DNA of 64,000 nt from Psychrobacter sp. Ps6 (GCF_022129235.1 NZ_JADQAI010000004.1:248001-312000), one strand, 5' to 3'; positions 1 through 10,974 are shown, numbered from the stretch's first letter. Numbers and translations: made by a program. The notes: a model not told the origin generated them from the sequence alone.

Positions 1-327
1 TTTGAAGGGACTGACGTCGCGCAGCACAGCGCTTCTGCCCGTTTGATGGGTGAGTCGCTCATGCATATCGATGCCGCGCAAAAAATCGCTCAAGCAACGC
101 TACGCAATATCAAGCAAAATTTGTTTTTTGCCTTTATTTATAACTGCCTTGGTATTCCACTTGCTGCGTTTGGATTTTTGAATCCGATGATTGCGGCTGC
201 TGCTATGGCGCTTAGTTCTATCTCAGTTTTGATGAATGCGCTACGATTGACACGCTTTAAAACAGAGGTTGAGCTAGATAATACGGTATCTGCCCCGCAC
301 ACCAATGAAACGCGTTTGGTGAAATAA
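1..327 (+). CDS. Metal-translocating P-type ATPase, C-terminal end (5' truncated)
   Basis: This is the last 108 codons of a heavy-metal P1B-type ATPase, open in frame from base 1. The visible part reads through [15 protein letters not shown], then [22 protein letters not shown] and [17 protein letters not shown], ending in NALRL and a short polar tail. These are the last two membrane helices of CopA/SilP-type copper exporters, which pump Cu(I) (or Ag+) out of the cytoplasm using ATP. The P-domain phosphorylation site, the ATP-binding motifs and the CPC metal motif lie upstream of the window, so the metal cannot be read here. TTG and ATG codons at 43-48 are internal, not starts. No clear terminator follows the stop. 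Confidence 0.85.
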   Translation, partial: FEGTDVAQHSASARLMGESLMHIDAAQKIAQATLRNIKQNLFFAFIYNCLGIPLAAFGFLNPMIAAAAMALSSISVLMNALRLTRFKTEVELDNTVSAPHTNETRLVK

Positions 328-1969
<1,642 letters not shown>

Positions 1970-2045
1970 CAGACAGACTTGGCTTTTTAACGTGTAATAT
2001 GCGTCAAAAAGTATAAGCTTAAAAGTCGAACTTATCATTGAATCT

Positions 2046-2075
2046 AGGCGATATATAATCATTTGTATATCGCCT
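2046..2075. other. Intergenic hairpin between eno and ftsB
   Basis: A perfect 10-bp inverted repeat (AGGCGATATA at 2046-2055, its complement at 2066-2075) has a 10-base loop. No T-run follows on the + strand, so it may be an mRNA 3'-end stabiliser or weak attenuator rather than a standard intrinsic terminator. Confidence 0.5.
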
Positions 2076-2130
2076 AATCATCTTAAAACTTTAATCTCAT
2101 TCTTTCTATGTTGTTTGGCGTTGTCACCTT

Positions 2131-2439
2131 ATGAAATATTTTAGCCAATTTATACTACTTGCTTTAGCCGTTGCAGTGCTTTTGGGATTGCAATATCAGT
2201 ATTGGCTGGGAGAAAATGGCCATTTTGAACATAACAAGTTGACGGCTCAAATTGAAGAGCAACAACGCTTAAATGACAACCAAGTGGCAGCAAACAATCT
2301 ATTACGTACCGATGTTCAAGATCTAAAAACTGGACTTGAGGCAGTAGAAGAGCACGCTCGCTTAGATTTGGGATTAATCAAACCAAATGAAACTTTTGTC
2401 CAAGTATCAACTGCACCAACGACACATAGTAGCTATTAA
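2131..2439 (+). CDS. ftsB: Cell division protein FtsB
   Basis: FtsB is a small bitopic divisome protein that joins FtsL and FtsQ at mid-cell and helps activate septal peptidoglycan synthesis. The 102-residue product has a short cytoplasmic N-terminus, one membrane helix (about residues 5-24, FILLALAVAVLLGLQYQYW), then a periplasmic coiled coil (about 34-72, rich in Q, N, L and E). The family-typical segment EEHARLDLGLIKPNETFVQV follows. A short T/S-rich tail ends the protein. The start is the only ATG that leaves a full membrane helix. Position between eno and ispD is the standard order in gammaproteobacteria. Confidence 0.95.
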   Translation: MKYFSQFILLALAVAVLLGLQYQYWLGENGHFEHNKLTAQIEEQQRLNDNQVAANNLLRTDVQDLKTGLEAVEEHARLDLGLIKPNETFVQVSTAPTTHSSY

Positions 2440-2569
2440 ACTTTAGCTATCGATCTGTATGATGTGATATCAAGCATTATCATTGATTATAAAGCTATCC
2501 GTCATTCTTATCATTTTCACTATCTCTCTGTAAATATATCGTCATGGGTTCAACCATGAGTATCACACT

Positions 2570-3304
2570 ATGAATAAAACCCCTAATATACATGCCATGA
2601 TCGTCGCAGCTGGTCGCGGCAGTCGTTTTGGTGCGTCTATCGCCAAGCAATATACAATGCTAGAAGGTCAGACGTTATTGCAGCACAGCGTGGCTAGGCT
2701 TAGCCATAGCAATTATATTAATAAATGTCTATTGGTCGTAGCAGCAGACGATAGCACAGCGCAGGAGTTAGAGTTTGAGCTTCCTATATATTACGCAGTT
2801 GGCGGGACCGAGCGTTGGCAATCAGTACAGGCAGGGGTAGAGGCCATCAGTCAGTCAGGCGCCGATGATTCAGATTTGGTACTCATTCATGATGCGGCAC
2901 GTCCCGCTGTACCGAGTGTGGATGTCGAGCAAGTTATCAAAGCGGCGATGATGGAGCCTTATGGTGCTATTTTAGCGACACCGGTGGCCGATACGTTGAA
3001 GACATCCTATCAGCAAACCACACCTACTGAGGAAGATAGACTTATTCCTTATGCGAAATGCACTATTGACCGTAGCAACATATGGCAAGCACAAACCCCG
3101 CAAGTTTTTCGTTTAGGTCAGCTGAAACGCGTCCTACGCTATGTATCTGAACATCAGCTTAGCATTACAGACGAAGCCAGTGCTTTTGAACACTTAGAGC
3201 TACCTATACGTTTGGTACCTGGTAGTCGACAAAACATCAAGCTTACGTATCCTGATGATGCCATTTTACTGGCAGCAATTCTTAATATCCAATCCTCACA
3301 TTAA
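2570..3304 (+). CDS. ispD: 2-C-methyl-D-erythritol 4-phosphate cytidylyltransferase
   Basis: IspD transfers CMP from CTP to methylerythritol phosphate in the non-mevalonate isoprenoid pathway. The 244-residue protein has the nucleotide-binding loop AAGRGSRFG (residues 13-21) with the conserved Lys26 after it, the LIHDAARP motif near 105-112, ATPVADTLK, TPQVFRLGQLKRVL and ITDEASAFE. The terminal NIKLTYPDD is the signature of the family. Length is normal for a single-domain IspD. The usual partner ispF is not adjacent, which is common outside enterobacteria. It follows ftsB by about 130 bases. Confidence 0.97.
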   Translation: MNKTPNIHAMIVAAGRGSRFGASIAKQYTMLEGQTLLQHSVARLSHSNYINKCLLVVAADDSTAQELEFELPIYYAVGGTERWQSVQAGVEAISQSGADDSDLVLIHDAARPAVPSVDVEQVIKAAMMEPYGAILATPVADTLKTSYQQTTPTEEDRLIPYAKCTIDRSNIWQAQTPQVFRLGQLKRVLRYVSEHQLSITDEASAFEHLELPIRLVPGSRQNIKLTYPDDAILLAAILNIQSSH

Positions 3305-3661
3305 TCAAATTTATAGATTTGCTTCGTATTTATATCAGATAGCTCAAGGTAATGACTGTCAATATCGCATCAATTTCACGGAAAGTTCGAGCCTCAATGG
3401 AAGTTAAGATATATTAATTTAATATATAATATATATTTAAAACATGTTTTTTGTATATAAGCAAGGTTATTAATTAATAAGAGGTTGCTTTGATGACCAA
3501 TCTAACCTATGATGTAACTAACTTAATACAATTAATATAAAAACTTATAAAATCAATAATATATCAGAGAAAGTTATTACATTTAGTGATGTTATCTCTA
3601 TATTTTCTGAAGTTAGTATGATTGTTTTAGCGACATTTACCTAATAATAGGGAGAAGCTGA
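3305..3661. other. AT-rich intergenic region before the BLUF gene
   Basis: About 355 bases, very AT-rich, with runs such as AATATATAATATATA near 3420. It holds no recognisable gene; the longest ATG frame near 3493 is 15 codons without a ribosome site. It likely contains the promoter of the BLUF gene. An AGGGAGA ribosome site lies just before 3662. Confidence 0.5.
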
Positions 3662-4270
3662 TTGTCAACAATCAACGATTCGACAAATCCAGTAACGACA
3701 GATCTCTGCCAGCTTGTATATATAAGCCGGATTACTTCTACTGGTCTTTCAAGTCCTAGCACGCTTAATGACATCTCAGAGACCGCAGTTGAGCGTAACC
3801 ACGCCGATAACATTACCGGTATTCTTTGCTATGGCAATGGATACTTTTTGCAATGTGTAGAAGGGTCAGAACAAGCACTAACAAATCTAAAAAACCGATT
3901 GCTAACAGATGATCGACATAAAGAATTAGAAATCTTAGACTTCTCGGAAATCACAAAGCGCCGTTTTGGCAGTTGGTCATTACGCTCTATTACACTTGAG
4001 CGCTGGATGACTAAAGAGTCTGAGCTCAAAAAACTGATGCCATTTAAGCCTTATGATTGGAATGCTAATGAGTGGCAGAAATTCTTAGATATTTTGCAAG
4101 AGTATTATGAAGAGCAGAATAGAACAGGCAACATCGATACAGCACCTATTAAGTATAATACTCTAGGCGTGACGTTGAGTAAGGTCGTTGGTCAACATCA
4201 GGCATTCTTTTTAATTCAGACGGTACTCGGCCTGATGATAGCTGCCACATTACTATGGCTAATGCTGTAA
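3662..4270 (+). CDS. BLUF-domain blue-light sensor with C-terminal membrane helix
   Basis: BLUF domains bind FAD and sense blue light. In this 202-residue protein the domain spans about residues 15-110: CQLVYISR carries the flavin-contacting Tyr20, ERNHADNITGILCY the Asn46, and GYFLQCVEG the Gln64. These positions closely match those of known BLUF proteins. The beta-5 strand reads GSWSLRS, with Trp105 present but Leu107 where many members have Met. No EAL, GGDEF or cyclase output domain follows. Instead there is a helical linker (about 110-180) and one strong membrane helix at 183-202 at the very C-terminus, suggesting a tail-anchored protein. Translation appears to start at a TTG (3662) just after AGGGAGAAGCTGA; no better ATG exists upstream of the domain. 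The output partner is unknown. Confidence 0.88.
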   Translation: MSTINDSTNPVTTDLCQLVYISRITSTGLSSPSTLNDISETAVERNHADNITGILCYGNGYFLQCVEGSEQALTNLKNRLLTDDRHKELEILDFSEITKRRFGSWSLRSITLERWMTKESELKKLMPFKPYDWNANEWQKFLDILQEYYEEQNRTGNIDTAPIKYNTLGVTLSKVVGQHQAFFLIQTVLGLMIAATLLWLML

Positions 4271-4380
4271 TCGATAGATAATATCATCATAGGAGTTAAC
4301 TCTCTTATAATTTTAAGTATATTAATACGATTGCTCATCGAGCTAAATACTAATTATATCCAGTTGAGCAGACAAGCAAG

Positions 4381-4415
4381 AAAAAGCCAGCATTGATTTA
4401 ATGCTGGCTTTTTTA
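4381..4415 (+). terminator. Intrinsic terminator after the BLUF gene
   Basis: An 8-bp stem (GCCAGCAT at 4386-4393, ATGCTGGC at 4401-4408) is followed by a T-run. A-tract before the stem could make it work in both directions. Confidence 0.85.
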
Positions 4416-4470
4416 TTCAAACAAATAGCTTGGAGATTAAGAATAGTTTGGATGTTAAGAGCAGAAATAA

Positions 4471-4507
4471 AAAAACCCACTCATAATATATTATGAGTGG
4501 GTTTTTT
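4471..4507. terminator. Bidirectional terminator beside tRNA-Glu
   Basis: A long, near-perfect hairpin (AAACCCACTCATAA paired with TTATGAGTGGGTTT) is flanked by A and T runs. On the minus strand it sits about 50 bases after the end of tRNA-Glu, so it most likely ends that transcript. Confidence 0.85.
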
Positions 4508-4557
4508 GGTGGTACCATTGTTAGTCTTATTGAGTGCTAACAAGTGACGCCAAATAG

Positions 4558-4633
4558 TGGCGTCCCCAGGGGGATTCGAACCCCCGTTACCGCCGTGAAA
4601 GGGCGGTGTCCTAGGCCTCTAGACGATGGGGAC
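4558..4633 (-). tRNA. tRNA-Glu (anticodon UUC)
   Basis: The minus strand folds as a 76-nt cloverleaf. The acceptor stem is GTCCCCA with TGGGGAC, the D arm is TCGTCTAGAGGCCTAGGACA, the anticodon loop is CTTTCAC (UUC), and the T arm is CGGGGGTTCGAATCCCCC. The 3' CCA is encoded (4558-4560). Confidence 0.97.
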
Positions 4634-4685
4634 TAGTAACATCACTTCAACTGCTTTCACCATTTATGCTGAAGTGGTGCGTATT

Positions 4686-4883
4686 TTAATAGCGTCTGCG
4701 TTTCCTGTCAAGCCTTTTTCTACGTCTTTTTAAAATTAAATATCTTTTTTTAATTGCACGGCGAGGATGGAGATCGTTGCGCTTTAAATGATACCGAATC
4801 CATAGGGAAGTACAAGCACTAATAGTTAAAGCGAGCAACATATAGCCTAGGATGGTTCCCCATAACTTGAGTTGTGGATCCAT
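4686..4883 (-). CDS. Small basic membrane protein of unknown function
   Basis: I do not recognise this 65-residue protein. Residues about 8-31 (WGTILGYMLLALTISACTSLW) form one membrane helix. The remaining half is extremely basic, ending in RRRKRLDRKRRRY, and would face the cytoplasm or bind nucleic acid or phospholipid. A perfect AGGAGG (complement of 4893-4898) lies 9 bases before the ATG, which is strong support that it is translated. It lies alone between tRNA-Glu and rnt on the same strand. The basic tail resembles that of some small ribosome- or membrane-associated proteins, but no function can be assigned. Confidence 0.65.
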   Translation of the reverse strand: MDPQLKLWGTILGYMLLALTISACTSLWIRYHLKRNDLHPRRAIKKRYLILKRRRKRLDRKRRRY

Positions 4884-5164
4884 AATAAAGTCCCTCCTAT
4901 TAGGCCTCGATAGTATTCGCTATCAAGGCAGAGTGAGCAACTTGAACTATCTATAGGATATAACTGCATCGCTTAAGCACGACATTCATCATAAGTAGTC
5001 ATATTAGCCGTCCAAAAATATGACATTTATTATCATACAAAATAATTCCATCTGCTTATCGTGATATCAATCATATCCCTATTGATTATCAAATCAAGAT
5101 GTCAAAGTCAGCAAGTATTACAAATAGCACTATTATGTATGATTGGCAATATATGATATGTGAC

Positions 5165-5944
5165 TTATTCACTATCGTTATCAGCTGATGCTTCTTTAGC
5201 CTCTTCATGGTGCATTGCATTAGCGAGCATAGGATAATTATTAAGTATGTGACAGAACAGCTCGGCTGTCTTTTGAGTGTCATACAGTGCTGAGTGAGCA
5301 TTTTTACCATCAAACTCGAGTCCTGCTGCCTTACATGCCCGTGCTAGTACAGTTTGTCCGAATGCCAATGCAGACAAAGTCACGGTATCAAACACTGAAA
5401 AATTGTGAAAAGGATTGTGGTTCTTACTATTGGTGCGTAGCACAGCTGCATTTAGAAATGCCAAATCGAAATGCGCGTTGTGTCCAATCAGGACACATTG
5501 ACGGCACTCTTCTTCGCGGCGTACTTCTTTTAAGCCTTTAAAGATACGGCGAAGGGCCGTTTTTTCATCTTCAGCAATGGCTTTGCGCATTGGGTTGTTA
5601 GGATCGATGCCAGTAAAGGCAAGGGCACTGGGCTCTAAATTTGCACCCTCAAATGGCTCAATATGAGCATTGAATGCCTCACCTGGATAAAATACGCCAT
5701 GCTCATCAAGTAATACAGGGATACAGGCGATTTCTAATAGCGCATCAGTTTGAGAATTAAAACCCGCTGTCTCAACATCGACAACGACAGGCAAAAACTT
5801 ACGAAATCGGTCTTTTAGACTTAAGGGTGTTTGTTCGTCGTCGCTCTTGTCTTGAGTAGCAGCACTTGGGATTACGTTCAGGTCATCATCTGTAGAATTT
5901 GAGACATCTGCGTCAGGCAAGGTTGCTGTATTTTGATTGGTCAT
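5165..5944 (-). CDS. rnt: Ribonuclease T
   Basis: RNase T is a DEDDh 3'-5' exoribonuclease that trims the 3' ends of tRNA and other stable RNAs as a dimer. Motifs in order: VVDVETAGFN (ExoI, Asp and Glu), IGHNAHFDLAFL (ExoII Asp), and AHSALYDTQKTAELF (ExoIII His and Asp). The RNase T-specific segments TDALLEIA, KNHNPFHNFSVFDT and GQTVLARACKAAG are also present. I place the start at the ATG at 5944. A frame extension to a GTG at 5992 exists but has no ribosome site. Even so, about 45 polar, acidic residues precede the nuclease core, and the protein is longer than the roughly 215-residue E. coli enzyme. It follows pyrC on the same strand. Confidence 0.95.
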   Translation of the reverse strand: MTNQNTATLPDADVSNSTDDDLNVIPSAATQDKSDDEQTPLSLKDRFRKFLPVVVDVETAGFNSQTDALLEIACIPVLLDEHGVFYPGEAFNAHIEPFEGANLEPSALAFTGIDPNNPMRKAIAEDEKTALRRIFKGLKEVRREEECRQCVLIGHNAHFDLAFLNAAVLRTNSKNHNPFHNFSVFDTVTLSALAFGQTVLARACKAAGLEFDGKNAHSALYDTQKTAELFCHILNNYPMLANAMHHEEAKEASADNDSE

Positions 5945-6108
5945 ATCAAGTTCAATCACTTTTATCAGTCGTGCTGGTATATGGAATTGCACATCATTAT
6001 TTCATAACATCGATAACGCCTTTGCACTAAGGAGGTTTAGTACAAATGTATCATTGGCATTATAGAAAAAATAATAAGTTGCTTTGTCAGTGCTAGGCTG
6101 TGTGGCTA

Positions 6109-7179
6109 CTAAACCTTAAGCGACCAAGGCAGTGTTTCACCTGCCATGAGCGGCGTCAGAGAAGCGTCATCAAAATAAGGGTAGTCAGTTGGCACTTGCA
6201 TAGGGGTGTTGACGAGTGTAATGGTACTCTCATTTACAGGTAGGCCATAAAATTGCGGACCAAAACGACTGGCGAACCCTTCTAGCTTGTCTATTTTGCC
6301 CACACTATCAAAAGCGGTTGCGTATAACGGTAAGGCAGTCGCTGCACTATAGCAGCCAGCACAGCCACAAGCGGCTTCTTTCTTGTCGGTAGCATGTGGC
6401 GCAGAGTCGGTACCCAAGAAAAATTTCGGATTACCACTCGTGGCCACATCCAACAGGACTTTTTGATGGCTTTCACGCTTTAAAATCGGTAAACAATAAA
6501 AGTGCGGTTTGATACCACCAACCAATAGATGGTTGCGGTTAAACATTAAATGCTGCGGCGTAATAGTAGCAGCAACATGATTACCTTGAGCCAATACAAA
6601 ATCCGCTGCATCACTGGTCGTTATATGCTCTACCACGATTTTTAATGTTGGGAATTTGACGATGATTTGTGCCAGTACTTCGTCTAAGAAACGCTTTTCG
6701 CGATCAAAGATATCTATATGGTCTTGCGTCACTTCACCATGTATCAATAGTGGTAAATTGTGCTTTTCTAGTGCTTCAAACACATCGACACAGGCATTGA
6801 TGTTGGTAACACCATCGGCAGAATTGGTGGTCGCTCCAGCAGGGTAAAGTTTGACCGCTTGTACGATGCCTGACTGTGCGGCCAACTCGATATCTTGGGC
6901 AGTAGTATTGTCCGTTAAGTACAGAGTCATACGTGGATCAAAGGCTGATTTTCGCTCAAGACTTAAATCGCTTGCTGCCAAACTTTCCATGATACGCGCG
7001 CGATAGGCCTGTGCATCATGTGCATTTTTGACTGGCGGCACAAGGTTTGGCATACAGATCACACGGTTAAAACTACCTGCTGCGTGCGGTACGGTCGTGC
7101 TCAAAGCCTGATCGTCGCGCAAGTGAATATGCCAATCATCTGGCTGAAGGATGGTTAATTCTCTAATCGAATCAGTCAT
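6109..7179 (-). CDS. pyrC: Dihydroorotase (class II)
   Basis: PyrC cyclises N-carbamoyl-aspartate to dihydroorotate in pyrimidine synthesis. The 356-residue length fits the E. coli-type class II enzyme. Zinc ligands His17 and His19 lie in DDWHIHLRD. The bridging, carboxylated Lys is in [12 protein letters not shown], further His ligands are in LLIHGEV and VVEHITT, and the catalytic Asp is in [13 protein letters not shown]. The substrate loop [18 protein letters not shown] is complete. It is divergent from argG, with about 290 bases between them holding both promoters, and is followed by rnt. Confidence 0.98.
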   Translation of the reverse strand: MTDSIRELTILQPDDWHIHLRDDQALSTTVPHAAGSFNRVICMPNLVPPVKNAHDAQAYRARIMESLAASDLSLERKSAFDPRMTLYLTDNTTAQDIELAAQSGIVQAVKLYPAGATTNSADGVTNINACVDVFEALEKHNLPLLIHGEVTQDHIDIFDREKRFLDEVLAQIIVKFPTLKIVVEHITTSDAADFVLAQGNHVAATITPQHLMFNRNHLLVGGIKPHFYCLPILKRESHQKVLLDVATSGNPKFFLGTDSAPHATDKKEAACGCAGCYSAATALPLYATAFDSVGKIDKLEGFASRFGPQFYGLPVNESTITLVNTPMQVPTDYPYFDDASLTPLMAGETLPWSLKV

Positions 7180-7472
7180 AGTGTCAAAGCGCTCTATATC
7201 GTCAAATAAAGGAAAAAAAGAGGATAATACTGTGCGACTATCATAACAGATTTGCCCAGTTGACTAAATATAAGGCGAAATATCTATACATAATTCATTG
7301 AGTACTATTTAACCCTTTTTAAGATTTAAGCCAAAAGCACACGCCTTATGGCAGTTAGACTTTTGCCTATAGTAAATATGATGTACACTGAGCAGGTAAT
7401 TTCTTTTTAACTTGCTTTCGATTTGATCTTAGCGCGTTTACTAAAACTAAATTCTCATAACAGGAGTTTTTC

Positions 7473-8711
7473 ATGGCTCAACTTGATCCAAAAAATATTA
7501 ATAAAATCGTATTGGCATACTCAGGTGGTCTTGATACCTCAATCATCGCTAAATGGCTGCAAGAAACCTATGATGCGGAAGTGATCACCTTTACCGCTGA
7601 TATCGGTCAAGGCGAAGAAGTTGAGCCAGCAAGAGCCAAAGCTCAAGCAATGGGTATCAAGCACATCCATATCGAAGATTTGCGCGAAGAGTTTGCCCGC
7701 GATTACGTATTCCCGATGTTCCGTGCCAATGCTATCTATGAAGGTGAGTATTTACTCGGTACGTCTATCGCCCGTCCACTAATCGCTAAGCGTTTGGTTG
7801 AGATTGCTAGAGAACACAATGCCGATGCCATTAGCCATGGCGCGACTGGTAAAGGTAATGACCAAGTTCGTTTTGAGCTAGGTGCTGTCGCTTTGTCACC
7901 AGACGTGGTAACGATCGCTCCTTGGCGTGAGTGGGATTTATCAAGCCGCGAAAGCTTGATGCAATATGCCGAAGAGCATGACATCGCAATTGATTATGCG
8001 GGCAATAAGAAAAAATCTCCTTATTCAATGGATGCCAACTTGCTACATATCTCTTATGAAGGTGGCGTTCTAGAAGAGCCGTACACTGAAGCAGAAGAAG
8101 ATATGTGGCGCTGGTCTGTCAGCCCAGAAGACGCGCCTGATGAAGCGCAATATTTAGAACTAGAATACAAGAAAGGTGACATCGTTGCTATCGATGGCGA
8201 AGCACTAAAGCCTTATGAAGTCATGATTAAGCTGAATGAAATCGGCGGCAAACATGGTATCGGTCGTTTAGATATCGTCGAAAACCGTTATGTTGGCATG
8301 AAGTCACGTGGTTGCTACGAGACGCCAGCTGGCACGATTATGCTAAAAGCCCATCGCGGTATCGAGTCATTAACGCTTGATCGTGAAGCCGCCCATCTAA
8401 AAGATGAGCTCATGCCACGCTATGCAAAAATCATCTACAACGGCTATTGGTTCAGCCCTGAGCGTATGATGCTACAGGCATTGATTGACAAATCACAAGA
8501 ATACGTCAACGGTACCGTACGTGTAAAATTATACAAAGGTGCTGTGAGCGTCGTCGGTCGCAAGTCAGATGATTCGTTATTTGACGAAAAAATCGCAACT
8601 TTCGAAGATGATGCGGGTGCTTACGATCAAAAAGACGCAGAAGGTTTTATCCGTCTAAATGGTCTACGTTTGGCTATCGAAGCTAGCCGTGGTCGTGATT
8701 TGTCTAAATAA
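7473..8711 (+). CDS. argG: Argininosuccinate synthase
   Basis: ArgG joins citrulline and aspartate using ATP in arginine synthesis. The 412-residue protein begins with the PP-loop AYSGGLDTS (residues 15-23). It continues with [21 protein letters not shown] (citrulline and aspartate contacts), [14 protein letters not shown] and YEGGVLEEP. The length matches the type common in most bacteria (about 400-415). A good ACAGGAG ribosome site lies 8 bases before the ATG. It is monocistronic, divergent from pyrC and closed by the hairpin at 8760-8794. Confidence 0.98.
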   Translation: MAQLDPKNINKIVLAYSGGLDTSIIAKWLQETYDAEVITFTADIGQGEEVEPARAKAQAMGIKHIHIEDLREEFARDYVFPMFRANAIYEGEYLLGTSIARPLIAKRLVEIAREHNADAISHGATGKGNDQVRFELGAVALSPDVVTIAPWREWDLSSRESLMQYAEEHDIAIDYAGNKKKSPYSMDANLLHISYEGGVLEEPYTEAEEDMWRWSVSPEDAPDEAQYLELEYKKGDIVAIDGEALKPYEVMIKLNEIGGKHGIGRLDIVENRYVGMKSRGCYETPAGTIMLKAHRGIESLTLDREAAHLKDELMPRYAKIIYNGYWFSPERMMLQALIDKSQEYVNGTVRVKLYKGAVSVVGRKSDDSLFDEKIATFEDDAGAYDQKDAEGFIRLNGLRLAIEASRGRDLSK

Positions 8712-8759
8712 GCGTTTCGATTGTACGTAGTTAATTAAACATTTAGCTCAACAGCAATA

Positions 8760-8794
8760 AAAAAGAGGCCTATATAAATAGCGCCTCTTTTTTT
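8760..8794. terminator. Bidirectional terminator after argG
   Basis: AGAGGC at 8764-8769 pairs with GCCTCT at 8783-8788. It has an A-run before it and a T-run after it, between the convergent argG and the gene ending at 8855. Confidence 0.8.
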
Positions 8795-8854
8795 ATGGCT
8801 GATGCGTTTCTATCAAGACTCTGTTTTGAACATCACTTTATTAATCACATGTCT

Positions 8855-10132
8855 TTATTGAGCTTGTGCTGTCTCTGCCGTATCAGACTCTTCATCGTCC
8901 ATTCTCACAATAGCGACATCTTGTTGCTGACGTTCATCAGTGATATCTTGTGCTAATATCTCTTCGGTGGCAAGCACGACGCCATCAGATTTTTGCGATT
9001 GATATTTGAGCGTAGCAAGCGCCCCCAGTACACCAATGACAAGCATAATAATAAGAATGACAGGGTTTTTCCAAAGCGGCGTTGAAGCGTCATATTCTAT
9101 CGGCTTTTCGCTCGTTGTCGCTGGCGTGTTGTCATTATTGCCACCGATCAATCCTAAGCTTACCAAAGGCGGCTTTGGTGGATTGGCGGGTTCAGAGTTG
9201 ATGCGCAGGCGATTTCGACTAAGATAAATATCAGAGATTTTTGCCAGCTGCAGCAACCAACGCTGATGTGGCAAAGCAATAGCGTGCATCTCTTCAAATA
9301 CCAGCATGTCGTTATGACGACCCTGCGGCAAGTTATCCGGTGAGCGACCAATGGCTTTTAGGTAATTACCCGTTGCTAATTGCATGTCTTGTACAGGTTC
9401 ATGGTTTTTAGGCTCGAACCCTGTCAACTCGTACCAGTGGCTATCAAAAGGTGGCGGGGTGCTTGATAGCTGCTCAGCGTTTAATAGCTTGAGCTCTGTA
9501 CTATCTGTATGATTTTCCAAAGGTTCTTTGTCTTCTATAGACTCTGTCAGTGTGGCCGGCTCACTGTTAGCACGCTCTGATTCAACAGTAGGCACTGCTT
9601 GCGTTTGCTCATTGCTAAAGCGTGCTGCGGACAAAAACTGTGGCTGTAGGGCGAACCATTTATTCATCTCGTCACTATCGAGTTGACTGTATTCTGCCAA
9701 GATAGCCAATTCTCGAAGGACAATCACGCATAAAGAGGTGAGTAAGATTTGAACTTGCTGCGTTTTTGCATGAATATCTTCAGCAATATGATCACTGATT
9801 TTTATCACACGGGCGCTGTTATTAAAAACGGCGTCTGCCGCATCGTTTCGGTGATATAACGTCGCCTTAAGAGTCGCAAAATTCATGGAGTTGTATTGTC
9901 GTAACTCTTTGACAGCAGCACGTCCAAATAGTCTTTTGCTGAGTGCTTGTCCTTGATGTTGCTGCTGATAGGCAAGAAGCGCACTCACAATGGCTTGTAG
10001 ACTGGCATCCATTGCGAGCCTCGCTTGTGGCAATGAGAGCTGTGCGGCATCAGCCAAAAGTGGCAGCATAGGCTTGGTATCATGATATAAAAAATCATAC
10101 ATCGACACACGTGTCGGTGAAATAGTCGTCAT
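8855..10132 (-). CDS. Hypothetical protein with one membrane helix
   Basis: I do not recognise this 425-residue protein with certainty. The N-terminal 150 residues are helical and Ala/Leu/Gln-rich (LLADAAQLSLPQARLAM, QAIVSALLAYQQQHQGQAL), a texture like DUF937-type domains found in some Acinetobacter envelope proteins. The middle (about 180-300) is acidic and low in hydrophobics. One membrane helix lies at about 362-382 (ILIIMLVIGVLGALATL), followed by an acidic tail. No signal peptide is seen, so the long N-terminal part is probably cytoplasmic. It stands alone on the minus strand between argG and a divergent L,D-transpeptidase gene. A link to the cell envelope is only a guess. Confidence 0.75.
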   Translation of the reverse strand: MTTISPTRVSMYDFLYHDTKPMLPLLADAAQLSLPQARLAMDASLQAIVSALLAYQQQHQGQALSKRLFGRAAVKELRQYNSMNFATLKATLYHRNDAADAVFNNSARVIKISDHIAEDIHAKTQQVQILLTSLCVIVLRELAILAEYSQLDSDEMNKWFALQPQFLSAARFSNEQTQAVPTVESERANSEPATLTESIEDKEPLENHTDSTELKLLNAEQLSSTPPPFDSHWYELTGFEPKNHEPVQDMQLATGNYLKAIGRSPDNLPQGRHNDMLVFEEMHAIALPHQRWLLQLAKISDIYLSRNRLRINSEPANPPKPPLVSLGLIGGNNDNTPATTSEKPIEYDASTPLWKNPVILIIMLVIGVLGALATLKYQSQKSDGVVLATEEILAQDITDERQQQDVAIVRMDDEESDTAETAQAQ

Positions 10133-10273
10133 AATCTGCTAGCATCAAAAAGTGTGCCTCTATATTACGGTGCCAAAAGCATTGACACAATCCCTTGATA
10201 ATAGAAATTTTGAATCAGTTTTACCAATTACCTTAACAGTTATCTTATGGATGACTGATAGCGGGAAGCATTT

Positions 10274-10789
10274 ATGACGAATAATGAAACTTTTAATAAG
10301 CATCTAGTGATCAACATTGCTAAGCAGACATTAACAATTCATAAGCAGCAAGCTGAGGTCACTGAATACACCGTCTCTACGGCAAAAAATGGCATCGGTA
10401 GTCAGCAAGATAGCGGTTGCACGCCACTTGGTCAGCATAGTATTGCAAAAAAAATAGGCGGCAGCGAGCCTATGAATGCTGTGTTTGTGGGGCGAGTACC
10501 AACTGGCGAGGTATATGATGCCGCTCTTGGCACGTTACATCCTAAACGTGATTGGATACTGAGCCGTATTCTTTGGTTGAGCGGTTTGGAAGAAGGCTCG
10601 AATAAAGGTAGCAACAGTCAAGGCGGCTGTGATACTTATGAGCGCTATATCTATATCCATGGCACACCAGATACTGAGCCGATGGGTATACCACTCTCAC
10701 ATGGCTGTATACGTATGCGTAATACAGATATCGTGGAATTATTTGAGCAAGTCGAAGAGGGTATGCCAGTAATGATCGTTGCAGATTAA
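10274..10789 (+). CDS. L,D-transpeptidase (YkuD family)
   Basis: YkuD-domain enzymes form 3-3 peptidoglycan cross-links or attach proteins to it through an active-site Cys. The 171-residue protein is little more than the catalytic domain. LVINIAKQTLTIHK (about 11-24) is the first strand pair, YIHGTP near 129-134 holds the first His, and SHGCIRMRN holds His143 and Cys145. No signal peptide or membrane anchor is visible, which is odd for a periplasmic enzyme but common in this short subgroup (ErfK/YbiS relatives lacking LysM). A GGAAG ribosome site precedes the ATG. The gene is closed by the hairpin at 10937-10974. Confidence 0.9.
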   Translation: MTNNETFNKHLVINIAKQTLTIHKQQAEVTEYTVSTAKNGIGSQQDSGCTPLGQHSIAKKIGGSEPMNAVFVGRVPTGEVYDAALGTLHPKRDWILSRILWLSGLEEGSNKGSNSQGGCDTYERYIYIHGTPDTEPMGIPLSHGCIRMRNTDIVELFEQVEEGMPVMIVAD

Positions 10790-10936
10790 CTAAGATTAAT
10801 TGTACTCATTATTTCTAAAGCATATTTATTTATCGGTATTTGAGCCCAAAAAATCCGATGACGGCTAAGGATGGTAGTGAAAGGTGTAAATATTGAACAA
10901 TAAGATTAAAGCGAAAAATAAAATGGTGTATCTATA

Positions 10937-10974
10937 AAAAAGGACAGCTTTATTGATAAAAACTGTCCTTTTTA
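10937..10974. terminator. Bidirectional terminator between convergent genes
   Basis: AAAGGACAG pairs with CTGTCCTTT across a loop of about 15 bases, with A and T tracts on the two sides. It serves the L,D-transpeptidase gene and the CYTH-CHAD gene from the other side. Confidence 0.8.
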
